A DNA stretch of 46,449 nt. Source: a virus. Shown here piece after piece: positions 23,901 to 30,084 of this stretch. Positions within the stretch are counted from its first letter, which is position 1. Each line of letters begins with the position of its first letter. A program made the position numbers and the translations under genes. The notes beneath the pieces were generated by a model, which was not told the origin of the DNA, searched no databases, and saw only the letters and a list, made by a program, of their open reading frames with translations. The stretch spans positions 1 to 46,449 of the IMG/VR virus record IMGVR_UViG_3300022723_000282. One strand, given 5' to 3'.

Positions 23901-23945
23901 GTAAGCATGTTGACATTCCGTGCCCAGATAGGTAATCATGCTTAC
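23901..23945. promoter_or_regulatory. Two more repressor operators (O4, O5) at the leftward-type early promoter
   Basis: GTAAGCATGTTGAC at 23901-23914 and GTAATCATGCTTAC at 23932-23945 match O1-O3 in arms and length, 31 bp centre to centre. They flank the promoter of the plus-strand early operon, like lambda OL. Confidence 0.75.
23910..23938 (+). promoter_or_regulatory. pL-like promoter of the plus-strand early operon
   Basis: A consensus -35 TTGACA at 23910-23915 is followed after 17 bp by a weak -10, TAATCA at 23933-23938. O4 overlaps the -35 and O5 the -10, so CI binding would block it. The first gene starts 25 bp further on. Confidence 0.55.
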
Positions 23946-23962
23946 CCGCAGAGGAGGAAGAC

Positions 23963-24109
23963 ATGCGCTTTGTTCAAAGACGGGCCCCAGACGCCCTGAC
24001 CAAAATCGAGATCCGCCACTTCTGGCAGGTCGCCCACTACGCCGCACACGGCTTTCACCTGAAGCACTACCCGCGCGGCAATCGCTTTTTCATGGTGCGG
24101 CGTGCCTGA
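23963..24109 (+). CDS. Small basic early protein, 48 residues
   Basis: An ATG at 23963 with a strong GAGGAGGAAG ribosome-binding site opens a 48-codon frame (MRFVQRRAPDALTKIEIRHF to RFFMVRRA). It is basic and His/aromatic-rich. It is the first gene of the CI-controlled early operon and is translationally coupled to the next gene through an 8-base overlap. No domain recognised. Position suggests an antiterminator N, CIII-like or host-takeover role, none proven. Confidence 0.65.
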   Translation: MRFVQRRAPDALTKIEIRHFWQVAHYAAHGFHLKHYPRGNRFFMVRRA

Positions 24110-24350
24110 CTGGTTCCTCGAGGAGGCGGAACCGGTCGTCAACCTGGCGCCGAACGATCAGCCTATCCAGCTGACGACCACCGTGGAGCATGTGCGCCTT
24201 GAGCAACTGCGGGAACGGGCCCGCGATTTCATCGACGTGGACAGCCCGCGCGCCAGATTCAATCTCTACGAGCTGCAGATTGATGCCGTGGCCGGCCTTC
24301 TCAACCGCGCCCGCCACTACTTTCGAGGGAGACCGCATTGCAAACCATAG
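24102..24350 (+). CDS. Hypothetical early protein, 82 residues
   Basis: Starts at GTG 24102, overlapping the end of the preceding gene, and overlaps the ParB-like gene by 13 bp. The sequence is acidic at the N-terminus (PDWFLEEAEPVVNLAPNDQ) and helical after residue 28 (VEHVRLEQLRERARDFI, LYELQIDAVAGLLNRARHYF). No recognised domain. The tight overlaps on both sides mean it is probably co-translated with the ParB-like protein and may act with it. Confidence 0.6.
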   Translation: MPDWFLEEAEPVVNLAPNDQPIQLTTTVEHVRLEQLRERARDFIDVDSPRARFNLYELQIDAVAGLLNRARHYFRGRPHCKP

Positions 24351-25972
24351 ACCTGAAACCCGGCGTCGTGACCGAGATCCCGATCGACCAGGTACTGCCC
24401 GATGCGCATCAACCGAGACAGACGTTTCGCCCGAAACCGCTCGACGAGCTCGCCGCAAACATCGCAGCCCGCGGCGTCCTTCAGGCAATCACCGTTGTTC
24501 CGTCGGGGCCAAACGAGTTTCTGATCAAGACTGGCGAGCGCCGCTGGCGGGCCAGCAAGGCGGCAGGCGACAGCAACGACCTGCTGATCGACCAGCTCGC
24601 CGAGAACAACCTTCGCGAGGATCTCGATCCCGTCGACCGTGCTACGGCGCTCAAGAAGCTGCGCGACAAGGGTTTGAGCCTCAAAGAGGTCGGCGCGCTG
24701 CTTGAACAGCATGGGATGACGATGTCGCGATCCGCGATATCGAACTCGCTACGCCTGCTCAAACTTCCGGAGGAAACCCTGGAACGTGTCCGTGCCGGCG
24801 AGCTCGTTGAGTCTGTCGCCCGGGAGTTGGTGGCGATCGCGGAGTATCCCGACATCGTCGACGAGATTTCGAAAGGCGCCGTCGAGGAGAAGTGGGAACG
24901 AGTCGATCCGGAGTACATTCGGTGGGCGATCGATGACGAGCTCGGCATCGTCTGCGAGCGCGTGCAGAAGGGCGACGGCTGCGAGAACTGTGAATGCATG
25001 CTTACCGTGACCGACGGCAATGGCAACAAGATCGGCTGGTGCAAGGACTCCGAAAAACTCAAGGCCAAGCGCGTCGACGCGCTCGCGCAAGTAGCCGGCA
25101 ACGACGGCGAAGACTCGGCCGAGACACCGAAGAAGAAAGCCGAGACGGATCCCGCGAAAGTTGCGCCTAAGAAGATCAAGCCAGCAAAAGGCGGTGCGGT
25201 GGCGCTCCAGCGCCGGAATTATGATTTGTACCACCGTCTGCGCTCAGCGAGCTTTGACACCGAGGCCTGCAACGATTGTCCGCACAACCACAACGCCTCG
25301 TATGACGGTGACAGCGAAAGAGCGGAGCGGACGTGCTTCTATCCGCCCTGCTACAACAACCTCGCCCGGCAGCACGCGAAGGCTGAGAAACGACGTGAGC
25401 GGATACTGGAGATCATCGATAACCAGCTGCTCCCGCACCTGGTTGATACCTGCAAGCAGCCTGTCGCCGAGACGATCGTCCTGCCATTGCTGGCCTATAT
25501 CGCGAGCGACTACCCGGTTGAGGGGACAGTCGTCGATCATGATCATCACTTCATGCGGCACTGCGCCGCACCGGGAAATTGGAGTGATGACTGTAGAAGG
25601 GCACTCGAGGCGCTGCCCGCAACACTCAATCGCGGCACGCTGACCGCTTATCTGAGCAGCGACCTTTCCGGGACGGACGCGGAATGCGTCGTTGAAGCTG
25701 CAATTCGCTCGCTCGATATTCCGCAACGTCGGGAGCTCGCGCTATATCTGTCGATCGAGATTGGATCGTTCTGGGAAACCAGTGACGACTACGTGAAGCT
25801 CTTTACGAAACCGGAGATTGTCGAGTTGATCGGCTACGCGTTCGATCCGCCTGATGTGCCGGCCGGCGAATGGCGTGATCGGCTCATGCTTCGTCCCGGG
25901 GTGCCGGACATGGTCCGCGAGCTCTGGGCCAGCCCGATCGAAAATATTCACCAGGCCGGTGACGAGCAATGA
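24338..25972 (+). CDS. ParB/RepB/Spo0J-family protein with Cys clusters
   Basis: A 544-residue protein starting at TTG 24338 (GAGGGAG upstream). Residues 10-100 form the ParB N-terminal domain, with PDAHQPRQTF, RGVLQAITV and the GERRWRA motif (66-72) that marks CTP-binding ParB clamps. Residues 113-140 form the ParB-type HTH (SLKEVGALLEQ, RSAISNSLRLLKLPEE). Cys clusters follow at about 206-235 (CENCEC) and 307-336 (CNDCPHN, CFYPPC), as in PRTRC-type ParB proteins, and would bind zinc. No ParA is seen. It may bind the TTTCGNNCGAAA sites spread through the window. One such site lies in its own codons 29-33. Confidence 0.85.
   Translation: MQTIDLKPGVVTEIPIDQVLPDAHQPRQTFRPKPLDELAANIAARGVLQAITVVPSGPNEFLIKTGERRWRASKAAGDSNDLLIDQLAENNLREDLDPVDRATALKKLRDKGLSLKEVGALLEQHGMTMSRSAISNSLRLLKLPEETLERVRAGELVESVARELVAIAEYPDIVDEISKGAVEEKWERVDPEYIRWAIDDELGIVCERVQKGDGCENCECMLTVTDGNGNKIGWCKDSEKLKAKRVDALAQVAGNDGEDSAETPKKKAETDPAKVAPKKIKPAKGGAVALQRRNYDLYHRLRSASFDTEACNDCPHNHNASYDGDSERAERTCFYPPCYNNLARQHAKAEKRRERILEIIDNQLLPHLVDTCKQPVAETIVLPLLAYIASDYPVEGTVVDHDHHFMRHCAAPGNWSDDCRRALEALPATLNRGTLTAYLSSDLSGTDAECVVEAAIRSLDIPQRRELALYLSIEIGSFWETSDDYVKLFTKPEIVELIGYAFDPPDVPAGEWRDRLMLRPGVPDMVRELWASPIENIHQAGDEQ
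24425..24436. repeat. TTTCGN2CGAAA palindrome, exact (centre CC)
   Basis: Extended GTTTCGCCCGAAAC at codons 29-33 of the ParB-like gene itself. The reading frame (TFRPKP) differs from the VSxET frame used at other sites, so the DNA sequence and not the peptide is what repeats. Confidence 0.8.
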
Positions 25973-26343
25973 TTCGCACATGCCTGCACCCGCTCTGCGA
26001 CGTCGAGGTGGCACGCCCCAAAATCGTCTGCGGCGCACACTGGCATCGCATCCCAAACGCCTACATACGGCAATTGCGGTCCGCCAGGTCTACCGAGGCA
26101 CGAGGCGCGATACACGTCGAAATCGTGCAGTACTTTGAGAGCAGAACGATAGGCAATCACGAGATTGTCGACTGTCGATTCCGAGGCTGCGGCACACCGA
26201 TCGTGTTCCTGCCGACCAAACGTGGCAAATCGATGCCTGTCGATGCCGATACGGTGCGCGCAGACGACGAACTATACGACGGCGATCGTCACGCATCGCA
26301 TTTCGGCACCTGCGTCGCAAGGCAACCGATGGAGGGGCAATAG
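25969..26343 (+). CDS. Double zinc-ribbon hypothetical protein
   Basis: A 124-residue protein with two likely zinc-binding parts. The N-terminal one has CLHPLC and CGAHWHRIP; the C-terminal one is CRFRGCGTPIVFLPTKRGKSMP, ending HFGTC. The second resembles small phage zinc ribbons. The ATG overlaps the ParB-like stop (ATGA). It is probably a nucleic-acid or protein-binding accessory factor; the function is unknown. Confidence 0.65.
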   Translation: MIRTCLHPLCDVEVARPKIVCGAHWHRIPNAYIRQLRSARSTEARGAIHVEIVQYFESRTIGNHEIVDCRFRGCGTPIVFLPTKRGKSMPVDADTVRADDELYDGDRHASHFGTCVARQPMEGQ

Positions 26344-26450
26344 TGAGTCGTCGCAGAGTCGGGCCCACAGCGATCCTCGCAGCTGTCTGGGTGGTGATGT
26401 GGCTGCTGCTCCTGGGCATGGGAATTGCGGCGCTGGTGGTGAGCGCGTGA
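26343..26450 (+). CDS. Single-helix membrane peptide, 35 residues
   Basis: A GTG at 26343, overlapping the previous stop, starts a 35-residue peptide with a basic N-terminus (SRRRVGP) and one strong membrane helix (ILAAVWVVMWLLLLGMGI). Its TGA overlaps the next ATG. The arrangement is what is expected of a small inner-membrane peptide in a phage early operon. The role is unknown. Confidence 0.55.
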   Translation: MSRRRVGPTAILAAVWVVMWLLLLGMGIAALVVSA

Positions 26451-26917
26451 TGGAGGTCTCCAGAAGTTACCAGCAATCACTATCAAGCTGTGGCCGTTAC
26501 TGCTACAGCGTTGAGCACGAAGTCTTTACTGACCTCGATGGCAGCGCGCTTTTTGTGCTGCCGCGCCCGCTCCCGGCACATGGACAGTCCCGCGAGATAA
26601 CCGTTCGTCGCTGTGCATCGTTTTGCCGTGCGTGGGGATATCGTCAACTTCTGTTGGGCTATATCAATCCCTTGATGGACCGACACAAACAGCCGTCGGA
26701 GGATGCGCTCGAGATGAATGAAATCTATATCGAGGCGCAATCGAATCTCGCAAATATCACTGTAGCCGCCTGGGGCCCTTCGGTAGACAGCAGGCTGGTC
26801 TCGCGTGTTTTGAAGCGGCTGAGCAAAACCTACGTTCTCGGCCTGGACGGCGACGGGACTCCGCTGCATCCGCTGGCTGCCAAGTTTGAGATTGCACCAA
26901 AGCCGTACGGTGGCTGA
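26450..26917 (+). CDS. DUF1643 domain protein
   Basis: A 155-residue protein that matches DUF1643. It has an N-terminal RYCYSVEHEV, LFVLPRPLPAHG (in place of the usual FVMLNPS), ITVRRCASFCRAWGYRQLLLGYINPL, then NITVAAWGPSV and VLGLDGDGTPLHPL. DUF1643 proteins occur widely in phages and bacteria, and the family's function is not established. The ATG overlaps the membrane-peptide stop. The longer frame from 26165 overlaps the zinc-ribbon gene and is not used. Confidence 0.85.
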   Translation: MEVSRSYQQSLSSCGRYCYSVEHEVFTDLDGSALFVLPRPLPAHGQSREITVRRCASFCRAWGYRQLLLGYINPLMDRHKQPSEDALEMNEIYIEAQSNLANITVAAWGPSVDSRLVSRVLKRLSKTYVLGLDGDGTPLHPLAAKFEIAPKPYGG

Positions 26918-26971
26918 CGCACGACAACAGGAGATTTCACACACAGCGGGCTGATCCCGCGAGGAGGAAAG

Positions 26972-27106
26972 GTGGAAACACAGGAACGAGATAATCGACT
27001 TGAAGCGCTGCACGAGGCAGCGCGACACAGGCTGGCCGATGAATCAGCAGTAGACGTCAGAGACGGCCGGGCGTCGTCTCTCCCGCTGACGAAGGACAGT
27101 AGATGA
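26972..27106 (+). CDS. Small charged protein, 44 residues
   Basis: A GTG at 26972 with an excellent GAGGAGGAAAG ribosome-binding site starts a 44-residue helical, charged peptide (ETQERDNRLEALHEAARHRL to LPLTKDSR). It overlaps the next gene by four bases (ATGA). No domain is visible. Strong translation signals and coupling support it as a real gene. Confidence 0.6.
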   Translation: METQERDNRLEALHEAARHRLADESAVDVRDGRASSLPLTKDSR

Positions 27107-27969
27107 AAGCATTTCACGATGACCCTGCTATCAAACAGAAGTACTTAGACCGCGTTGCCGCCCATCGTGCGGCCGACGAGTTAATAAAGGGCACAGGATG
27201 GGAAGACGGCAAGGGCTGCGCCATCGGTTGCACGCTGGAGGGTTACGACCACGTGCGCTACGAAACCGAACTGGGTATTCCGCAAATGCTCGCGAGGCTT
27301 AAGGACACGATATTTGAGGGCTTGCCGAACGGCGACTCGCAGGCGTGGCCTGAGCGGTTCTTGTCGGCGATTGAACCGGGCGCGGACCTGTCTAGCGTTG
27401 GTTGGCAGTTTGTGCACTGGCTTCTGACCGACAGTGGTATTGGCGAATACCATCACGAACTCGTGAAGGGCGCGGTATCGCAGTGTGCAGCCGTATTGGT
27501 GCCGTTAACCCTAGGGTATCCAGCCAATCAAAGCGCGGCGAGCGCGGCGTGGAGCGCGGCGTGGAGCGCGGCGGAGAGCGCGGCGAGCGCGGCGTGGAGC
27601 GCGGCGTGGAGCGCGGCGAGCGCGGCGAGCGCGGCGAGCGCGGCGGAGAGCGCGGCGGAGAGCGCGGCGAGCGCGGCGTGGAGCACGGCGAGGAGCGCGG
27701 AGAGGAGCGCGGCGTGGAGCGCGGCGAGCGCGGCGAGGAGCGCGGCGTGGAGCGCGGCGGAGAGCGCGGCGTGGAGCGCGGCGGAGAGCGCGGCGAGCGC
27801 GGCGGAGAGCGCGGCGGAGAGCGCGGAGAGCGCGGCGGAGAGCGCGGAGAGCGCGGCGTGGAGCGCGGAGAGCGCGGAGAGCGCGGAGAGCGCGGCTTAT
27901 AAATATATGGCCGACAAACTTATCGAACTGCTTTCCGCTGCCGGCGATGAGCAGGCGAATGGCGATTAG
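27103..27969 (+). CDS. Conserved phage protein with long Ser-Ala-Ala repeat tail
   Basis: A 288-residue protein. Residues 1-140 belong to a phage family seen in many early regions: KYLDRVAAHRAADELIKGTGW, GKGCAIGCTLEGYDHVRYE, LGIPQMLARLKDTIFEGLP and WPERFLSAIEPGADL. From residue 144 to 266 the chain is almost only triads of Ser-Ala-Ala or close variants, each followed by Trp, Glu, Arg or nothing. This would form a long alanine helix, possibly a coiled coil or fibre. The last 22 residues are normal helix. Members of this family often carry Ala-rich repeats. The function is unknown. Confidence 0.75.
   Translation: MKAFHDDPAIKQKYLDRVAAHRAADELIKGTGWEDGKGCAIGCTLEGYDHVRYETELGIPQMLARLKDTIFEGLPNGDSQAWPERFLSAIEPGADLSSVGWQFVHWLLTDSGIGEYHHELVKGAVSQCAAVLVPLTLGYPANQSAASAAWSAAWSAAESAASAAWSAAWSAASAASAASAAESAAESAASAAWSTARSAERSAAWSAASAARSAAWSAAESAAWSAAESAASAAESAAESAESAAESAESAAWSAESAESAESAAYKYMADKLIELLSAAGDEQANGD
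27531..27897 (+). repeat. Low-complexity 9-12 bp tandem repeat (AGCGCGGCG units)
   Basis: About 365 bp built almost only from AGCGCGGCG with interspersed TGG, GAG or AGG codons. It is in frame throughout and encodes the Ser-Ala-Ala tail. The lack of stops or frameshifts indicates selection for the peptide, and the unit structure invites slippage, so length should vary between relatives. Confidence 0.9.
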
Positions 27970-27970
27970 G

Positions 27971-28084
27971 ATGAATCGCGCCGAGCGACGCGCGCACGCG
28001 AAGCGGATGCGTCAACTGCCGGAACCGTTGCCGTTTGCTTGGCGACGGTCCGCAGACGGACGGGGACAAAGGGCGGGCGAATGA
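27971..28084 (+). CDS. Small basic phage protein (MNRAERR type), 37 residues
   Basis: An ATG one base after the previous stop opens a 37-residue peptide starting MNRAERRAHAKRMRQLPEPL. This opening is common among tiny phage proteins of unknown role. It is strongly basic, and its stop overlaps the next ATG (ATGA), which supports translation. Confidence 0.6.
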   Translation: MNRAERRAHAKRMRQLPEPLPFAWRRSADGRGQRAGE

Positions 28085-28359
28085 CCAATAACGAGATTCG
28101 CAGAATGCTTTTGCAGCATCGTGATCAGGTTCAACGCTTCATACTGACCGATCAGGAGGCGCAAGTCCTCGACCAGTTTGGCGGTCACGACATGTTCTGT
28201 TCGGCCGACGTCACCAGCGCATTCGGGTTCAGCCCGAGTCATACGTCGATGGTCATGCGACGCCTGTTCGACAAGGGTTATGTGAATCGCCGCCGTGTAT
28301 CCGCTCCAAGCGGCGGCATTGAGTACGAATTTACAGTTGGAGATAGGCGCGATGCCTAA
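28081..28359 (+). CDS. Winged-helix (MarR-like) regulator
   Basis: A 92-residue protein with a winged-helix layout: an N-terminal helix (NNEIRRMLLQHRDQVQRF), a helix-turn-helix (FCSADVTSAFGFSPSHTSMVMRRLFDKGYV) and a wing (RRRVSAPSGGIEYEF). The ATG at 28081 overlaps the preceding stop. It probably binds DNA as a dimer and could regulate this operon or host genes. Target unknown. Confidence 0.65.
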   Translation: MTNNEIRRMLLQHRDQVQRFILTDQEAQVLDQFGGHDMFCSADVTSAFGFSPSHTSMVMRRLFDKGYVNRRRVSAPSGGIEYEFTVGDRRDA

Positions 28360-28573
28360 GAAATCACGGATTATCGTGAACAACTGGTCGTCACAGCCTG
28401 ACGAGTCGATCTTGTCATGCGTTGCCGAGACGATCCGGCAGGGCCGCAACCGCATGGACCACTACCCGTTCATGCGATTCCCGAAGCGCGGCCTTTACGT
28501 GGCAGCGTTCCGCAACAAGACCAGCGACTCGTTTGATGTGCGGGACTTAGCCCCTGCAGAGGACAGGCAGTAA
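28352..28573 (+). CDS. Hypothetical early protein, 73 residues
   Basis: ATG at 28352 overlaps the end of the winged-helix gene. The protein (MPKKSRIIVNNWSSQPDESI to DVRDLAPAEDRQ) is small, mixed alpha/beta and basic in the middle, with FPKRGLYVAAFRNK. No family recognised. Its stop codon is shared with the next start (TAATG). Confidence 0.55.
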   Translation: MPKKSRIIVNNWSSQPDESILSCVAETIRQGRNRMDHYPFMRFPKRGLYVAAFRNKTSDSFDVRDLAPAEDRQ

Positions 28574-28695
28574 TGGCGTGGGCGAAAGCACGTGATTTCG
28601 CCATCTGGGTAGTCTGCGGCGGCGTCGCCGTGACGAAGAAGGGTTCGACTCCCTTCCGCGCCCAACCGACACCCGAGGACAAACAGAGTGGATGA
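28573..28695 (+). CDS. Small hypothetical protein, 40 residues, over a tRNA-like sequence
   Basis: A 40-codon frame (MAWAKARDFAIWVVCGGVAV to PEDKQSG) starts in TAATG coupling with the previous gene and overlaps the next GTG. The same DNA contains a tRNA-like T arm and acceptor pairing, so it is unclear whether the selected product is the peptide, an RNA or both. Low confidence as a protein. Confidence 0.4.
   Translation: MAWAKARDFAIWVVCGGVAVTKKGSTPFRAQPTPEDKQSG
28575..28667 (+). other. tRNA-like sequence (T arm and acceptor stem only)
   Basis: GGCGTGG at 28575-28581 can pair with CCGCGCC at 28656-28662 (one G-U pair). The 17 bases before the second arm form a perfect T arm with loop TTCGACT (28639-28655). 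A 7-bp hairpin with arms GGCGAAA and TTTCGCC lies at 28581-28602. No standard D arm or anticodon arm can be drawn, and the final bases read AACC rather than CCA. It may be a degenerate class II tRNA or chance. Confidence 0.3.
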
Positions 28696-28867
28696 CCAAA
28701 TGCCATGCGGTGAATGCGTCGTTTGTGGTGATTACCTTGACCACAGTGAGGCCGGTTTTTGCGGTCACTGCGAAGGTGGATTCCATTGGGGCCGCTGCGG
28801 CACATGGGAGGGTGGCAAGCATACTTGCGAAAACTGTTCCGCCCAACCGAGGCAAGCGAATGACTAA
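28688..28867 (+). CDS. Cys-rich zinc-ribbon protein, 59 residues
   Basis: GTG at 28688 starts a 59-residue protein with four CxxC-like pairs: CGECVVCG, CGHCEG, GRCGT and CENC. It is likely to fold around one or two zinc ions. It overlaps both neighbours by 8 bases. Such tiny zinc proteins are common in phage early operons as host-takeover or nucleic-acid binding factors. The specific role is unknown. Confidence 0.6.
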   Translation: MDDQMPCGECVVCGDYLDHSEAGFCGHCEGGFHWGRCGTWEGGKHTCENCSAQPRQAND

Positions 28868-29066
28868 TCCTGACCCGCTTTACTGCGAAGAATGCTTTGA
28901 GATCCACGCGGAGTGCACCTGTCCATGCTGGCAGTGCGGCGACGGCGAAGATCCTGATTCGTGGGAATCAGCCTGCATCGACGATATGTATATGTGCTAC
29001 GGCGGCGAGGTTCCCTGCATGCATGGGGATTGGGCTCGGTTGCCGTGCGGAGTGTGTGGCAAATGA
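28860..29066 (+). CDS. Cys-rich protein, 68 residues
   Basis: ATG at 28860 overlaps the end of the preceding zinc-ribbon gene. The protein has about nine Cys residues (YCEECFEIHAECTCPCWQCG, MCYGGEVPCMHGDW, CGVCGK) and many acidic residues. It looks like a second small zinc protein, perhaps a paralogue in style. The longer frame starting at 28692 runs through the neighbour and is not used. Confidence 0.6.
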   Translation: MTNPDPLYCEECFEIHAECTCPCWQCGDGEDPDSWESACIDDMYMCYGGEVPCMHGDWARLPCGVCGK

Positions 29067-29392
29067 CTGAGCGACCTATCAGGGTCCAACGAAAGCGCAC
29101 GAAGGGCTGGCGTATGCCGCCGAATACGGTCTATGTCGGACGGCCCTCTCGGTGGGGAAACCGTTTCACAGTTGAACAATCTGGGTCAGCGCAGAAAGCG
29201 GTCGAGGACTTTCGGTACTGGATCGGCGTAGATGATGATGCGCCGGCGAACTTTGGCGCCGAAACGAGGCGGCAGGTCCGTGAACATCTGCGTGGCAAGA
29301 ACCTTGCGTGCTGGTGCCCGCTTGACCAGCCGTGCCACGCCGATGTGCTTCTGGAAATCGCAAATACTGACCAAGGTGAGCAGAGTGAGTGA
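29063..29392 (+). CDS. DUF4326 domain protein
   Basis: A 109-residue protein with DUF4326 signatures. The start is RPIRVQRKRTKGWRMPPNTV, then YVGRPSRWGNRF, and the end is LRGKNLACWCPLDQPCHADVLL. The CWC and PCHAD Cys/His residues may bind metal. DUF4326 proteins occur in many phages and plasmids, and no function is established. The ATG overlaps the previous stop by four bases. Confidence 0.9.
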   Translation: MTERPIRVQRKRTKGWRMPPNTVYVGRPSRWGNRFTVEQSGSAQKAVEDFRYWIGVDDDAPANFGAETRRQVREHLRGKNLACWCPLDQPCHADVLLEIANTDQGEQSE

Positions 29393-29453
29393 CCGAAACG
29401 AGTACCTTCGCCGCAACGTGATCCTCGCGTCCATCAAATTGTCGCCGCCCTAA
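29385..29453 (+). CDS. Possible 22-residue peptide
   Basis: GTG at 29385, overlapping the DUF4326 stop, gives a 22-residue basic peptide (SDRNEYLRRNVILASIKLS). It is listed only because this operon packs tiny overlapping genes. A second tiny frame (29454-29555, 33 residues, ATG start) follows directly. Either may be chance. Confidence 0.3.
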   Translation: MSDRNEYLRRNVILASIKLSPP

Positions 29454-29567
29454 ATGCTGGCGGTATTGAAACAGTCGCCAGTTGCTGCGGTCACGGTCAG
29501 CAGGAGGGTCGTATCGACCTCGCGGACGGGCGGGTTCTTCGGCTTACTGCCGTAAAGGATCAGAGCG

Positions 29568-29771
29568 ATGGTTAAAAAAATCCTCGACATTTTCAGATAC
29601 CGCTGCTGGCACCTATGGCGACACAGGCCGTCCGAATGGCTATCGCCTGTGGGTTGGCGCCGAGAATGCTACCGGTGCTTATCGAAACACCTGGTTGCCG
29701 TCGGACCCGATCAGGAAGCAGCCTATCCGGAGAGAGACCCGCCGCCGCCCGCCCAGGAGAAGCAGAAGTGA
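29568..29771 (+). CDS. Small Trp/Arg-rich hypothetical protein, 67 residues
   Basis: ATG at 29568 opens a 67-residue frame (MVKKILDIFRYRCWHLWRHR to PPPPAQEKQK) with six Trp and two Cys in the first half and a Pro-rich tail. No domain recognised. Its end overlaps the next GTG by four bases, which supports translation. It may be a membrane-interacting or nucleic-acid binding peptide. Confidence 0.5.
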   Translation: MVKKILDIFRYRCWHLWRHRPSEWLSPVGWRRECYRCLSKHLVAVGPDQEAAYPERDPPPPAQEKQK

Positions 29772-29866
29772 AACGCTGTGCATGGTGCTACCGAAAGATG
29801 CGCTACCGCCTGCGGAACGGCACCTGGGTCGCAAAGCCGTGTGAGTGTGCCGGCGGGCAGCACTGA
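29768..29866 (+). CDS. Small Cys-containing peptide, 32 residues
   Basis: GTG at 29768 (GTGA overlap) begins a 32-residue peptide with two Cys pairs, CAWCYRKM and CECAGG, separated by a basic stretch. This is a minimal zinc-ribbon layout. It ends just before the excisionase gene. Confidence 0.5.
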   Translation: MKRCAWCYRKMRYRLRNGTWVAKPCECAGGQH

Positions 29867-29871
29867 AACCT

Positions 29872-30084
29872 ATGCCTGCCGCCGCCGCCACCGCTGAAAC
29901 GCTGATTTATCCGAAACGATGGATCAAGCTCGAGGCCTATTGCGCCCTGACCGGAGAGACAAAAAACGCCGTTGAGACGCGGGTTGCAAAGGGTCAGTGG
30001 GTCCGAGGCGTGCATGTGAAGGTCAAGAGTCGTAGGCTCTGGGTAAATCTTCCGGAGGCGGATCGATGGGTAGAGAGCGGTTGA
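29872..30084 (+). CDS. xis: Excisionase-like DNA-binding protein
   Basis: A 70-residue protein beginning at ATG 29872. Residues 15-66 form a small winged-helix of the phage excisionase type (KRWIKLEAYCALTGETKNAV, VAKGQWVRGVHVKVKSRRLWV). It overlaps the integrase start by 19 bp, the usual xis-int arrangement. It would bend att DNA and steer integrase toward excision. Confidence 0.75.
   Translation: MPAAAATAETLIYPKRWIKLEAYCALTGETKNAVETRVAKGQWVRGVHVKVKSRRLWVNLPEADRWVESG

Noticed and set aside
24317-25726. Several minus-strand frames over the ParB-like gene
   Set aside because: The plus-strand protein has clear ParB motifs; the antisense frames have none.
27531-27897. Possible CRISPR or satellite array
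   Set aside because: Units are 9-12 bp with no spacers and preserve one reading frame, so it is a coding repeat.
27402-27902. Second frame over the Ser-Ala-Ala repeat (Glu-Arg-Gly-rich)
   Set aside because: It exists only because the DNA is low complexity. The conserved N-terminal half is in the other frame.
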